A stretch of DNA of 43,211 nt from CAYPNF01 sp964411985 (GTDB taxonomy: Bacteria; Verrucomicrobiota; Verrucomicrobiia; Limisphaerales; J093), in contig CAYPNF010000063.1 in NCBI GenBank assembly GCA_964411985.1, positions 1-43,211 on the forward strand, given 5' to 3'. A model generated the notes under the pieces. The model ran no database searches. It saw only the letters and a list, made by a program, of their open reading frames with translations, and was not told the DNA's origin. Positions 8,497 to 17,500 of this stretch are shown piece after piece (the first letter of the stretch is position 1; each line of letters begins with the position of its first letter). Position numbers and translations under genes: made by a program.

Positions 8497-9888
8497 TCAG
8501 GCTCGGTCCCGGGCATACCAATCGATGTTACGAGTCGCCACGATGACAATGGTCAGCATGAGGAAAAGTCCGGCAGTACCGAACAGTAAAGAGTAATCCT
8601 GCAACTGCAGGGCAACGTAGAGGAAGCCATAAAGCGTCACCAGCAGTCCGGCGAGCGTGGAGGTCCTTCTTCCGGTCTGCAGCACTTTCAAGCTGTAAAA
8701 CCAAATCAGGACGGTGGTAAGGGACGCAGCCGCGAGGTAAGCCAAACCGAAGGCGATGAACTCCGAAAGGGCGAGCAAACCCAGGTAAAAGAGGCAGAGC
8801 GATGCACCCACCAGGGTATACTGGAACGGATGAATTCGCACCTTCGAGAGGATCTCAAAGAGGAAGAAGGTGGTGAAAACCAAAACCAAAAAGAGGGCCC
8901 CGTATTTGATGGCGCGCTCCACATTCCGGTAGGAATCGATGCCAGCCTGGAAACGAACCCCAAAAACCGAGCTGGCGAGGGATTCCGACGTCAGACCTCC
9001 GGAAGGGTCCTGGTCCGTCCATTGCTGCGCGTATCCGCGGCCATAGAGCGAAACCTGCCAGGTGGCCTTGAAGCCGTCCGACGAAACCTGGCGTTCGGCT
9101 GGAAGAAAGGCTCCGTAGAAGCTTGGATCAGGCCAAGGAGACGAAACCCGGATGATATTCTGTGCGCCAACAGGGGCGAAGGTAATCCCTCCACTGCCAT
9201 TCAAGGAAAAATCCAGGCGCACCGGAATGGATGCGGGGCTCTCCTTCAGGTCGTTCACTCGGGCAAACACCCCTGAGGAAAACCCTTTCAGCTTGGACCC
9301 CGGGAGGAGAGGACGGCTCCGATCACCCCACTGCAACTGCAGGGACTCTTTGATCCCCCGCAGGTCGGGAATCGCAAAAGTGACCACGGCTTCGTCCCAG
9401 AGAACGTTCTTTTCATCGATCTTCATGCTGGAGAAGTCCGGACGAGAGAAGCGGGCCAGACAACTCAGTTTGCCGGTGTAGACCACCGCCTGATAGATCC
9501 CCCTGCGCAGGCGCGAAGGCTCCACCACTCCTTCGACCGTGTTGGTATCGGGAAGGAAACAGGCTCTAGCGGTTACTGTCTCCAGCGTTTCCACCTTTTC
9601 CATTCTGCCACCGGCGACGGCTTGTTCCTTCCAGACTTTGACCGTGTAGCGGTAGGGAACCACCAGGACCGGCCCCACGACACTCTGCTCCCTGCCCCAG
9701 GTGGACGTGATCTCCTCCACCGCCTGGTTGCGCCGGCCCAGCCGCTCCGCGAGCACAGAGCGGATCTGCATGAGCGGTATCAGCAGCAGGAGGATGAGAA
9801 AGGCCACGCCCACGATCTTGAGATTCGTGGCGCAGCGTTGGATCCAGCGGGAGCAGGTGGACAAGAGTGGGGATTCGGGTTCATTCAT
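8497..9888 (-). CDS. creD: CreD family inner-membrane protein
   Basis: A 463-residue protein from the ATG at 9888 (E. coli CreD has 450). The open frame reaches 9996, but the extra N-terminus is not CreD-like. A first transmembrane helix (about 24-44, LKIVGVAFLILLLLIPLMQ) is followed by R-N-QAVEEI and GPVLVVPY, hallmark CreD sequence. A long periplasmic beta-rich domain comes next, then five or six C-terminal helices with HPFQYTLVGASLCLFYL, also typical of the family. CreD is a stress- and beta-lactam-linked envelope protein controlled by CreBC in enterobacteria. No two-component genes are present here, and the upstream region instead carries a repeated inverted operator. It heads a minus-strand run of four membrane or envelope genes. 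Confidence 0.92.
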   Translation of the reverse strand: MNEPESPLLSTCSRWIQRCATNLKIVGVAFLILLLLIPLMQIRSVLAERLGRRNQAVEEITSTWGREQSVVGPVLVVPYRYTVKVWKEQAVAGGRMEKVETLETVTARACFLPDTNTVEGVVEPSRLRRGIYQAVVYTGKLSCLARFSRPDFSSMKIDEKNVLWDEAVVTFAIPDLRGIKESLQLQWGDRSRPLLPGSKLKGFSSGVFARVNDLKESPASIPVRLDFSLNGSGGITFAPVGAQNIIRVSSPWPDPSFYGAFLPAERQVSSDGFKATWQVSLYGRGYAQQWTDQDPSGGLTSESLASSVFGVRFQAGIDSYRNVERAIKYGALFLVLVFTTFFLFEILSKVRIHPFQYTLVGASLCLFYLGLLALSEFIAFGLAYLAAASLTTVLIWFYSLKVLQTGRRTSTLAGLLVTLYGFLYVALQLQDYSLLFGTAGLFLMLTIVIVATRNIDWYARDRA

Positions 9889-9983
9889 GAGCTTCAGGGA
9901 GGTTAGGGGCCGGTGGGAGGATGAGGAGACCGGGGAAAAGCAACGAAGCCAAGGCGGGCTATTCCAGCTTTTGAGATAATGTT

Positions 9984-9998
9984 CTTTGTTGTACAAAG
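9984..9998. promoter_or_regulatory. Inverted repeat CTTTG-N5-CAAAG upstream of creD (copy 1)
   Basis: The sequence CTTTGTTGTACAAAG has 5-bp arms around a 5-base spacer, about 95 bases upstream of the creD ATG. An identical architecture recurs at 10202-10216. Operators of this ACTTTG/CAAAGT type are known for PadR-like winged-helix regulators. No such regulator gene is visible in the window. Confidence 0.45.
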
Positions 9999-10201
9999 TA
10001 TTACTCGAGTAAACTGGTGGTGCATGGGCATAAAAGGGGAGGTGTCAGGTCAGGACAACTTCGAGAACGGCTGCGCCAGAGGCTTGAACATAAGCTGGAA
10101 AGTTACGTAAAGGACAACGGCCGGCGAAAACCGACCCCAAGCCTCCCCCCCCCGAGGAAAGCGTGAATCTCAGTAACCTGGCTGGTCTCATCACGACTTA
10201 A

Positions 10202-10216
10202 CTTTGCTATACAAAG
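10202..10216. promoter_or_regulatory. Inverted repeat CTTTG-N5-CAAAG upstream of creD (copy 2)
   Basis: The sequence CTTTGCTATACAAAG shares arms and spacer length with the site at 9984-9998; here the arms extend to ACTTTG/CAAAGT (10201-10217). The two sites are 218 bases apart (start to start). That spacing would suit cooperative or looping repression of the creD operon; this is inference. Confidence 0.4.
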
Positions 10217-10254
10217 TGATCAAAAGCAAGCGCTATTTTGGCTACTCCCCTCGT

Positions 10255-10530
10255 GTAGTCGCCTTTGGCAAAAGGCGAGTGACTTTTCCCCTCCCCGCCA
10301 CTCCCAGACATACAGCGCGCTCTTCCGAGCGCGGCTACCAGAGGACACACAAGCGCGATTCCTGCGCCGTCTTCCGACGGCGGCTACCCACTCCCGGGTA
10401 GTCGCCTTTGGCAAAAGGCGAGTGACTTTTCCCCTTCCCGCCATTCCCAGACAGACAGCGCGCTCTTCCGAGCACGGCTACCAGAGGACACACAAGCGCG
10501 ATTCCTGCGCCGTCTTCCGACGGTGGCTAC
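10255..10530. repeat. Tandem 143-bp unit (two copies) made of three 7-bp-stem hairpins
   Basis: Unit 1 runs 10255-10397 and unit 2 runs 10398-10530 (shorter at its end), with only a few differences. Each unit has three hairpins with a 7-bp stem and a 4-base loop: CGCCTTT-GGCA-AAAGGCG (10260-10277 and 10403-10420), CGCGCTC-TTCC-GAGCGCG (10316-10333 and 10459-10476) and CGCCGTC-TTCC-GACGGCG (10365-10382 and 10508-10525). On the minus strand, which is the sense strand of both flanking genes, the TTCC loops read GGAA, a GNRA tetraloop. Unit 2 carries one broken pair in its second hairpin and a G-T wobble in its third. The array starts 4 bases after the stop of the CotH gene, so it would be transcribed as that gene's 3' tail. 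Confidence 0.85.
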
Positions 10531-10534
10531 TGGG

Positions 10535-12802
10535 CTAATGGTTAGGACCGCCAGGAGTTGGACTCATGTTGGCCCACTCTTCCGGGTCCACGGCGGTGCG
10601 TCCATAGGAACGGTCCGCTTCCTGAGCCCCGTAACGGACTGAATCCAGCACGGCGTTCAGTTCGGCATCCGTATCCGTCAGGAAGATTTCCTCCCCTTCG
10701 GCAGAGAGTTTGAAACTCGCGTGCAGACCATTGGTGGCACTTCCATCCTCATCGGCCCATACGAGAAGATATCCGCCAGCGGCGATCTTTGTCCCGGCGG
10801 GAAACTGCCATTTGCGAGGGTTGTTTGGTTCATCGCTCAGATGGCGCCCAGTTAGGTCAACCTCCTGATCGGTGATATTTCGCAGTTCGATCCAGTCATC
10901 GAACTCGCCCTGGGGATCAGCCAGCGTCGTGGAATTGAGCGCCATCAACTCACTGATGATCACCGGGGTGCTGGCGGCGGTCGTGGTGGCTACTCGGTAA
11001 GTGTAGGTCTCCTGCTCCGCTCTCGCCGGCGAAAGACAGGCGGCCTGCGCGGTGTTGGCCGATCTGGCTTCGACATAATAGCGAACCTTCGTCCCCGCCG
11101 GATAGTTCGTGGTGGCTGCGCCGTAAACGGAGTCCCCCGCCACTCCATCACCGTGAGCACCGTCATCCCACATCTGAACCTGAGTGAACCGTCCGTAGGA
11201 TTTGGCTCGGTGATACAGCCAGACGGAAGAGATGCCCTCTGTGCCACTACCTCGCACCTCTGCGGTAACGAAAGGCGAGTCGGCGGCAGTCACATCGGAC
11301 CGCGGGCCGGAGACCGATACGATGGCGGGAGGCAGTGGCTTCAGCTCCGCATGGTTCGTGAGAAAGGCGTAGCGCTGCCTCACGAAATTCTTAAGTGTGT
11401 TGAGGTCATTGGTATAGGTCGACATCGCCGTGTAACCTTTCTTCGGATCGGCAGTGATCGCCCCAACGGTCATCGCGGAAACCTGGTCGATCAGCGGGAT
11501 CATCACCGATGGGTTGAATGACTCCTCCAGGACAGTTCGCATGTGGGCGAGGTAGCGTTGGCGCAGTTCGGCGTTGGAAAGGAGGACTTTCAGGACCGGG
11601 CGGGTGGTGACGGCAGCTCCAGTCACGGGGCTCAACTGAGCGTCGCCCGCCACAAACGCCTCGTTTCCATCGTGTTCCACAGGATGCAATCGACCGCTCT
11701 CCGGCTCGAAATAGATCATGTAATCGGCCCCTTTATTCCAGTAACTGTCGTCATCCGCGAACACGTTCTCCAAAGAGAGAAACCAGAGCCACCGGTCGAC
11801 GGCCAGCACATCTTCTACCTTGTCCGGCACCTCTGCAGCTGGAGTGTTATTGAGGACGTAGATGCAGTTGATGAGGCGTGGATAGGCGTTGGTATGGTAC
11901 GTGGACTTCAGCTCATAGTTGCTCTTATAGCTAGCCACGTTGGTGTTTCCGAGGTAACCAAGGGCGGAAGCGCCAGTGGATCCACCCCCTGGCCCTCCTC
12001 CGCCGCCAGCAGGCATATTGGGGGCCCGCCATCGATCGCCATCGCTGCTGGTGAAATACTCCTGGATGAGCCTGCCATCCTGCTGTTGCGCGAAGGAGTA
12101 AACGCCCCAGTTGACGTTGTTGATGTACAGCTGCACCAGCGAACCGTTGGGACACACGGTGTACTTGCGCATGGTTCTGAAGTAAACCGATTCCCGCATG
12201 ATAGTCTCATCCTGATAGGCATTATTCAGGTTGAGGGTATCGTAACCCATCAGATCCGCCGTGGGGTCAGCAAAGTCCAACTCGAGATTGAGAGACTTCT
12301 TCACCGGAGCCGCGCCCCCCATGCCCGTGAAGGAGGTGTTCCCACGGTAACGAGCCCCCACCTTGGGGAGAAAGGCGCCGTTGTCCAAGGTGAGGCTCGC
12401 GACCGTATTCGATCCAGTAGTCCGCCCGCTGGTCAACAAGGTCTGCCAATTGCTCTGAGTGAAGGTCAGGCTGATCGTCCGGAGCAATGTGGGATCATAA
12501 AGACCCGCAGTCCTCTGAGCGCGGAAATAGACCTGGAGGCCATCGAGGCTGCCCAAAGAAAGCGACGGGGGGTTAGTCCTGCCGGAAAGGACTGGGCCAT
12601 GGCTGGTTAGATTGGTCCAGCTGAGCAGATCCGTCGAAGTCTGGATCCACCAATCGTCGTCCTTGTCCCCCTTCACTTGCACAACCGTGTTGGTGCCTTC
12701 CACCCCGAGCAGGATGTGTCCATCAGCGGCGTTGGCAACCAAGCTCAGACCGATCCAGGGTGACAAGGCGACCCAGTTGAAAAGACGCATGACTCGTTTC
12801 AT
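10535..12802 (-). CDS. Secreted CotH-kinase-family protein with C-terminal lamin-tail domain
   Basis: A 755-residue product from the ATG at 12802, which gives a clean signal peptide (1-25, ending LVANA). A GTG at 12826 in the same frame would add eight charged residues. The CotH-like region spans about 105-475: the N-lobe motif KVGARYRGNTSF, a DDDSYWNKG segment (351-358) and EHDGNEAF (376-383), the acidic motif used for ATP and metal binding in CotH kinases. A Gly-rich loop lies at about 265-275. A beta domain follows (about 490-605), then a lamin-tail (LTD) domain (about 614-745) with ISELMALNSTTL, DDWIELRN and LSDEPNNPRKW. CotH proteins phosphorylate spore-coat or secreted proteins in other bacteria. 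Here the combination with a signal peptide and LTD suggests an extracellular protein kinase or attachment role (inference). Confidence 0.88.
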   Translation of the reverse strand: MKRVMRLFNWVALSPWIGLSLVANAADGHILLGVEGTNTVVQVKGDKDDDWWIQTSTDLLSWTNLTSHGPVLSGRTNPPSLSLGSLDGLQVYFRAQRTAGLYDPTLLRTISLTFTQSNWQTLLTSGRTTGSNTVASLTLDNGAFLPKVGARYRGNTSFTGMGGAAPVKKSLNLELDFADPTADLMGYDTLNLNNAYQDETIMRESVYFRTMRKYTVCPNGSLVQLYINNVNWGVYSFAQQQDGRLIQEYFTSSDGDRWRAPNMPAGGGGGPGGGSTGASALGYLGNTNVASYKSNYELKSTYHTNAYPRLINCIYVLNNTPAAEVPDKVEDVLAVDRWLWFLSLENVFADDDSYWNKGADYMIYFEPESGRLHPVEHDGNEAFVAGDAQLSPVTGAAVTTRPVLKVLLSNAELRQRYLAHMRTVLEESFNPSVMIPLIDQVSAMTVGAITADPKKGYTAMSTYTNDLNTLKNFVRQRYAFLTNHAELKPLPPAIVSVSGPRSDVTAADSPFVTAEVRGSGTEGISSVWLYHRAKSYGRFTQVQMWDDGAHGDGVAGDSVYGAATTNYPAGTKVRYYVEARSANTAQAACLSPARAEQETYTYRVATTTAASTPVIISELMALNSTTLADPQGEFDDWIELRNITDQEVDLTGRHLSDEPNNPRKWQFPAGTKIAAGGYLLVWADEDGSATNGLHASFKLSAEGEEIFLTDTDAELNAVLDSVRYGAQEADRSYGRTAVDPEEWANMSPTPGGPNH

Positions 12803-13202
12803 CTGGCGAACGGTAACGTAGTCCACCTTAAGACAGGATGAAGTCCACTCGGAGAAGCTCCAGCATGACCATCCCCCGCCCCGTGAGTATGCCAGCTGCA
12901 GCCTGGATTTCTCGGATGAAACGTGGGTACCTAGAATCCAGAAACCGATCAGGGCGGCATGGAGTCACCACCCCATAGAACCATCCTCGGAAGTAAGAAG
13001 TATCTGCTCCATCGAGGCGCCGACGGATTCGAACCGCGTGGTTAGGTGGAGGGGTCCACTCTCGGGGGGAACTCCACACTGGGATCGCACACTCCCTCTT
13101 TAGCCGTGCCGTGCTCGTTTACGCTCGGCTTTGGAGTGACATCCCCCCAGGTTCCAGGTCCGTTGCCTATGTATGCGATGTGGCACCAGGTGGCTTTCGC
13201 GC
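12803..13202. other. Intergenic region with no credible gene
   Basis: These 400 bases lie between the start of the CotH gene and the end of the GHMP-kinase-like gene. On the minus strand around 13012-13040 there is a T-arm-like CGGTTCGAATCCG, but the rest of a tRNA cannot be folded. Short frames here have no family resemblance or ribosome-binding site. Confidence 0.5.
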
Positions 13203-14000
13203 TCATGGTGTGGCTATGCGCACATCGACCTTCATCGCGCCAGGGACCCGTTCGGCGGCCGCCACAATCAGGTAGCCTCCGCCGCAGCCCGAATACATCG
13301 CGCCAGCATAGCGGTCTTGGTAAGCCTTGAGCAGCCCCATCAGGTCTGTCTTGATCAACGGATGCCGGACAGTGTGCGGCAGGAGCTGCTCCCAGCACTT
13401 CATGTTCAGGTTCAGCGAGGCTCCGAGGGCCTTCACATCCATGTTGCGGATGGCTTCGAAGCAATCCTTGCCGGACTGCCCAAGGCGCGCGACCCACTTC
13501 GGATCAAGCTTCTTTTTGCCGAGCGGTGAGTAACCCGGCGGGCGCGGTTCAACCGGCAACAAGTGCAGAACCCTTTCCAGCCAGCGTGCCACGCGCGCGC
13601 TGTTCAGCGATTCCATGTGGGAAGGGAACACGCCACCCTCGACGTGGTAGTCGTAATCCAAACGGTTCACACCGGGATAGATCAAGCCAATCATGTCCTG
13701 CGAACCACTTGGGTCGGCTTTGCCCTTGTTTTCCGCCTGGTAAAGTTCGCGGACGAGTTCCGCCGGCGGGCGCTTGGGCAGTCTGCCTCGCCACAACTTC
13801 GCCGCGATGGCGCGTGTGCCGCTGGCAATGCCAGAGCGATCCATCGGACGGAAGTTCGGCTCGATCTGCACCACCACCATCGAGCCCGGCGGCTTGGGGT
13901 TGTGACGCGAGACGAAGGGCTGGTCAATCCAGCCGCCGGCCAGTTGCAGGCGATTGGGAATGGCACCTAGTGCCCGCCGGATGGGATCGTTGGTTTTCAT
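13203..14000 (-). CDS. GHMP-kinase-like sugar kinase (possibly shortened at the N-terminus)
   Basis: The gene encodes 265 residues from the ATG at 14000, 16 bases after the epimerase remnant. LQLAGGWIDQPFVS (about 18-31) resembles the N-terminal substrate motif of GHMP sugar kinases such as heptose or fucose kinases. SGCGGGYLIV (about 239-248) matches the Gly-rich GHMP motif 3. SGSQDMIGLIYPGVNRLDYD (near 100) is also seen. Typical members have about 320-350 residues and a PxGxGLGSS-type nucleotide motif between these segments; I do not see that motif, and the spacing is short. The protein may therefore be a divergent branch or have lost part of its ATP-binding region. The neighbouring epimerase fragment suggests a former sugar-nucleotide pathway. 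Exact substrate unknown. Confidence 0.65.
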   Translation of the reverse strand: MKTNDPIRRALGAIPNRLQLAGGWIDQPFVSRHNPKPPGSMVVVQIEPNFRPMDRSGIASGTRAIAAKLWRGRLPKRPPAELVRELYQAENKGKADPSGSQDMIGLIYPGVNRLDYDYHVEGGVFPSHMESLNSARVARWLERVLHLLPVEPRPPGYSPLGKKKLDPKWVARLGQSGKDCFEAIRNMDVKALGASLNLNMKCWEQLLPHTVRHPLIKTDLMGLLKAYQDRYAGAMYSGCGGGYLIVAAAERVPGAMKVDVRIATP

Positions 14001-14016
14001 CTTGCCTGGATCCCGG

Positions 14017-14226
14017 TTAAACCACGCCCTCGCGATCCCCGGCTTGGCGCTTCTTATCTTGCGGCTTGATCCATGCGTGAGTCTCAGCCAGCCCTTTGTC
14101 CAGGTTTATGTTCGGCTCCCACTGGCGAGTCTTCTTGATAAAAGTATGGTTCGTGCCCGTGAAGACGATCAAGTCGTCCTTCTTCAGTGAGGAATCCTTT
14201 TCGATGATTCGTCTCTGTGCTTGCAT
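14017..14226 (-). pseudogene. C-terminal remnant of an NAD-dependent sugar epimerase/dehydratase
   Basis: A 69-residue frame from an ATG at 14226 contains RQWEPNINLDKGLAETHAWIK. This matches the GWEPxxxLxEGLxxTxxWI ending of extended short-chain dehydrogenases such as GDP-mannose and UDP-glucose epimerases. The Rossmann fold and the YxxxK active site are absent: upstream of 14226 the sequence has no matching frame. It is therefore read as a 5'-truncated gene, or the last piece of one after deletion. It shares its strand with the GHMP-like gene and ends 16 bases before that gene's ATG. Confidence 0.5.
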
Positions 14227-14562
14227 AAATCTGGTTTCACTCGGTGCTGTCTTGGGGCGAGACGATAATCGGCTGCCCAATTGGAGCCCAGCTGATAATA
14301 CGTTCGATCGCCTCAGGCTAGAATGACTATAGTTGACCAGTGGATGGACATTGTTGACTTCATGAATCCGGTGAGCTCAGATCTCCCTCCTCTCCTGTGG
14401 CATGGCGTGTGAGTCTTGGCAGAGTCTGTGGCATGTCCAGACCATTACGAATGTAGGCAAACGGTGTTCACAATGTGGAATAGGGAGATGACCCCATCGC
14501 CTTCTCGTGAGGTTGCCAAGAAATCGGCTTCGCGACGGGGGTTGGGCGTGTACACTGTGCTC
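14227..14562. other. Divergent intergenic region between the epimerase remnant and the GH20 gene
   Basis: These 336 bases hold no credible gene. The GH20 reading frame stays open back to 14416 but begins with non-family sequence. A pair of TTGAC boxes (about 14333 and 14355) could be -35 elements for the plus-strand gene, but no convincing -10 follows either. Confidence 0.4.
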
Positions 14563-17500
14563 ATGAACGCTTCGTGCCTCCGTATCGGATGGATCGTTTG
14601 CTTGGTGGCCTGCTTGAGTCTGTGGGGCCTTGCTCCACAGGTCTGTTCGGAAGGGATCCAGGACTTACGGCTGGTTCCTTTTCCGAAACGGGTGGATTTG
14701 GGAGATGGCCGCTTTGATTTTGGAGCAGACCTCACTCTCGAGATTTTCGAGGGGCATGGGGAACTGCCCTTTCCACTCCTGAACGCGGAACTACAACGAG
14801 CCGGATTGCGCGAAATGGGAATCGGTCGTCGAACGGCCAAAGTTCCCGCGTTTCGCATCGCAGCACAGAACGGGACTCTCGTTTTGCCCTCTCTTCCAGA
14901 AACAACGTCCACTGAGAGTTATTCATTGGATGTACGCCCCCATGAAATCGTCTGTGCAGCGAAAGAGCCGGCCGGTCTGTTTTATGGGCTGCAGACACTT
15001 TGCCAATTAGTGCGAGCCAACCGCCGCGGATCGTCCATTCCCTGCCTCCAGATCCGTGACTGGCCTTCGCTCCGGTATCGTTGCTTCCAGGACGATCTGA
15101 CGCGGGGTCCCAGTTCCACCCTGGAGACATTGAAGTTCGAGGCATCCCTGGCTTCCTCTCTCAAGCTGAACCTCATGACTTACTACATGGAGTACCAGTT
15201 CGCTTTCAAGAAACACCCGGAGATTGGCCCTACGAACGGTTCACTCACAGCGGAGGACCTCGCCGCCCTGGTCGCGCATGCGAAACCGCTGCAGATCGAT
15301 GTGCTCGGCAATCAGCAGTCGTTCGGTCATTTCGGTAACATTCTGAGACATGACCGCTACGCCTCACTGCGTGAGACCTCGGATGTGCTGACACCAGCTC
15401 GCGAAGAAACCTACCAACTGCTAGACGATCTCTACTCTGAGGTCTGCCCACACCTACCCTTTCCATGGTTCAATGTTTGCTGTGACGAGACCGACGGCCT
15501 GGGTACTGGGCCCTCGAAGGAACTGGCGTCGCGCATTGGCGTGGGCGGGGTCTACGTGAAACATATTCAACGCGTGCATGACCTCCTGCGAGACCGTCAT
15601 CAAAAACGGATGATGATGTGGGGAGACATCATTCTCCAGCATCCAGGAAACCTCGCAGACCTTCCGAAGGACACGATCCTGCTCACCTGGGGGTATGACG
15701 CGCGCCCGAGCTTCGATGACCAGATACTGCCGTTTGCCAAAGCCGGCTTCGATTTCTTCGTCTGCCCAGGCGTAAGCGACTGGAGCCGGATCCTGCCCGA
15801 TTTCGGTGTTGCCATTACCAACATCCACAACTTCGTACGGGACGGTACCCAGCGCGGGGCCATGGGTATGATCAACACCGACTGGCAGGACGATGGCGAG
15901 TCGCTCAAGGCTGTCAAATGGCACGCGGATGCATGGGCGGCAGAGTGCGCCTGGAACGCGTCCACAACGCCCATTGAGGCCTTCCATCGACGCGTGGGTG
16001 CCGTGCTCTTTGGCGAACCAGGAGATGAGTTTGGTCGTGCTGTAGACCTCTTGGTCCGAGCCCATCGTCTTCCCGGCATGAAAGGCATGATGAACGCGCG
16101 TTTTTGGGAATACGACTTCACCCCCAAAGGCGCACCCGCTACCATCCGGGCGAACGCTACAGGATTGTTGGAAATCGTGCGACCTGCGATCCAGCACCTG
16201 GAGACCTGCCGCCACCAGGCAATCTGTAACCAGCACTTGCTGGAAGTCCTCTTGTTTGGGGCGAAGCGCATGGAGTTCATGGGACAGCGCATGCTCGACG
16301 GACTTCAGGCCGCACAAGGGTACGAGGAGGCCCGTCAGGCGCCTGGAAAACCGAACCTCTCCCAAGTCGAAGGGCTCCTGCGCAAGAACCGGGATACCTA
16401 TCAACAGCTCGGGCGAGAGTTCGCCAGGCTGTGGCTTGCAGAGAGCAGGCCTTACGCGCTGGACTGGACCCTGCAGCGATACACGAACGTTTTGAACCAT
16501 TTCGACACCCTGCTGGGGAAGCTGCAGGCGGCGGAAAACGCCAGCAGCACCGGCCAACCCCTGCCCCCCGCAGACGAAATCGGCTTAACGGTGGCCAGAG
16601 TTTCGCTTCGCAAGGCCAATCCTGCAACGAGCGTCAAAGAGTCTGTCTATGCCGATGCCCGCTGGGAGGATCCTTCGGCGACTCACCGCCTGGGACTTGT
16701 CGTTCAGGCCGGCCCAACCGACCGCTTCGATCTCCCAGTCGAACTCGAGCTGAAGTTGACAAACCACGCAGCAGCCACACCCGTCCGTGCTTTTCGCCTG
16801 AGCACCAACGGACCACCTCACGAGATCCTTGCTCAACTGGATCCCCTGGATTCACAGGGTCGTTTTCGCCTCGTGCTGGTGCTGACGGGACCCCTGCCCC
16901 GGGCTAGCCAAGCTGCCGTTCATCTCTACTTTGGGCTCGCTCAAGTCCCGACCCTGCTGGCTGCCGCAGTGCGGACCGGCGAGGCAGCCAACGGTATGAG
17001 ATGGATGGAGAACGATCGAGTCCGGCTCTTGCTTGGGCCTGAGGGCGCTCACATCTATCGGTGGGAAATCAAGTCTGCGGCCAACCGTGACCTTTCCATG
17101 CCTGGAGAATCGGGCTGGCACGGTTTCAGTGATCTGAGTCCTTATCGCAGTTCCCCTTACGAGTTGACCTGCAGGTCCCCTGGTCCGGCCATGGTCGAGT
17201 ACCAAGCAACCGATCCCTCGGGCCATACGAAAGTGTTTCGGCTCTATGGCGGCGCCAGTTGGCTAGAGGTCCTACTCAACGAGCCTACAATGGTCTACTG
17301 GGATTTCGACGATCCAAAGAACTTCGCCAGCGACGGCCCCACGCCGGGCCAATGGTGCTTCTCGGATGGTCGGTCCGGGCCCGTGGGTCGTGAGGCAGAT
17401 GGCGTGCCGGCGCAGGTCAAAGCGCCGAACACTTACTGGGGCATGAAGTACAACTCCACTCGATTGGCGGTGGGTCTGGTGACACCAGAAACGGCCACTC

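Larger units (their letters stand above)
9889..10534. other. Intergenic region upstream of creD
   Basis: This stretch of 646 bases holds the two CTTTG-N5-CAAAG sites and the hairpin-repeat array, listed separately. Between 10020 and 10190 I see only a C-rich run near 10142-10153 and no credible gene. Confidence 0.6.

Noticed and set aside
13000..13050. Possible tRNA gene on the minus strand (CGGTTCGAATCCG followed by GGCGCCT)
   Set aside because: A T-arm-like stretch is present, with four of five stem pairs, but no matching 5' acceptor, D-arm or anticodon arm is found upstream. At most it is a tRNA 3'-end fragment, as can be left at an integration site.
15454..16557. Open frame of 367 codons antisense to the GH20 gene
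   Set aside because: It overlaps the catalytic domain of a clear GH20 gene and its translation has no family resemblance.
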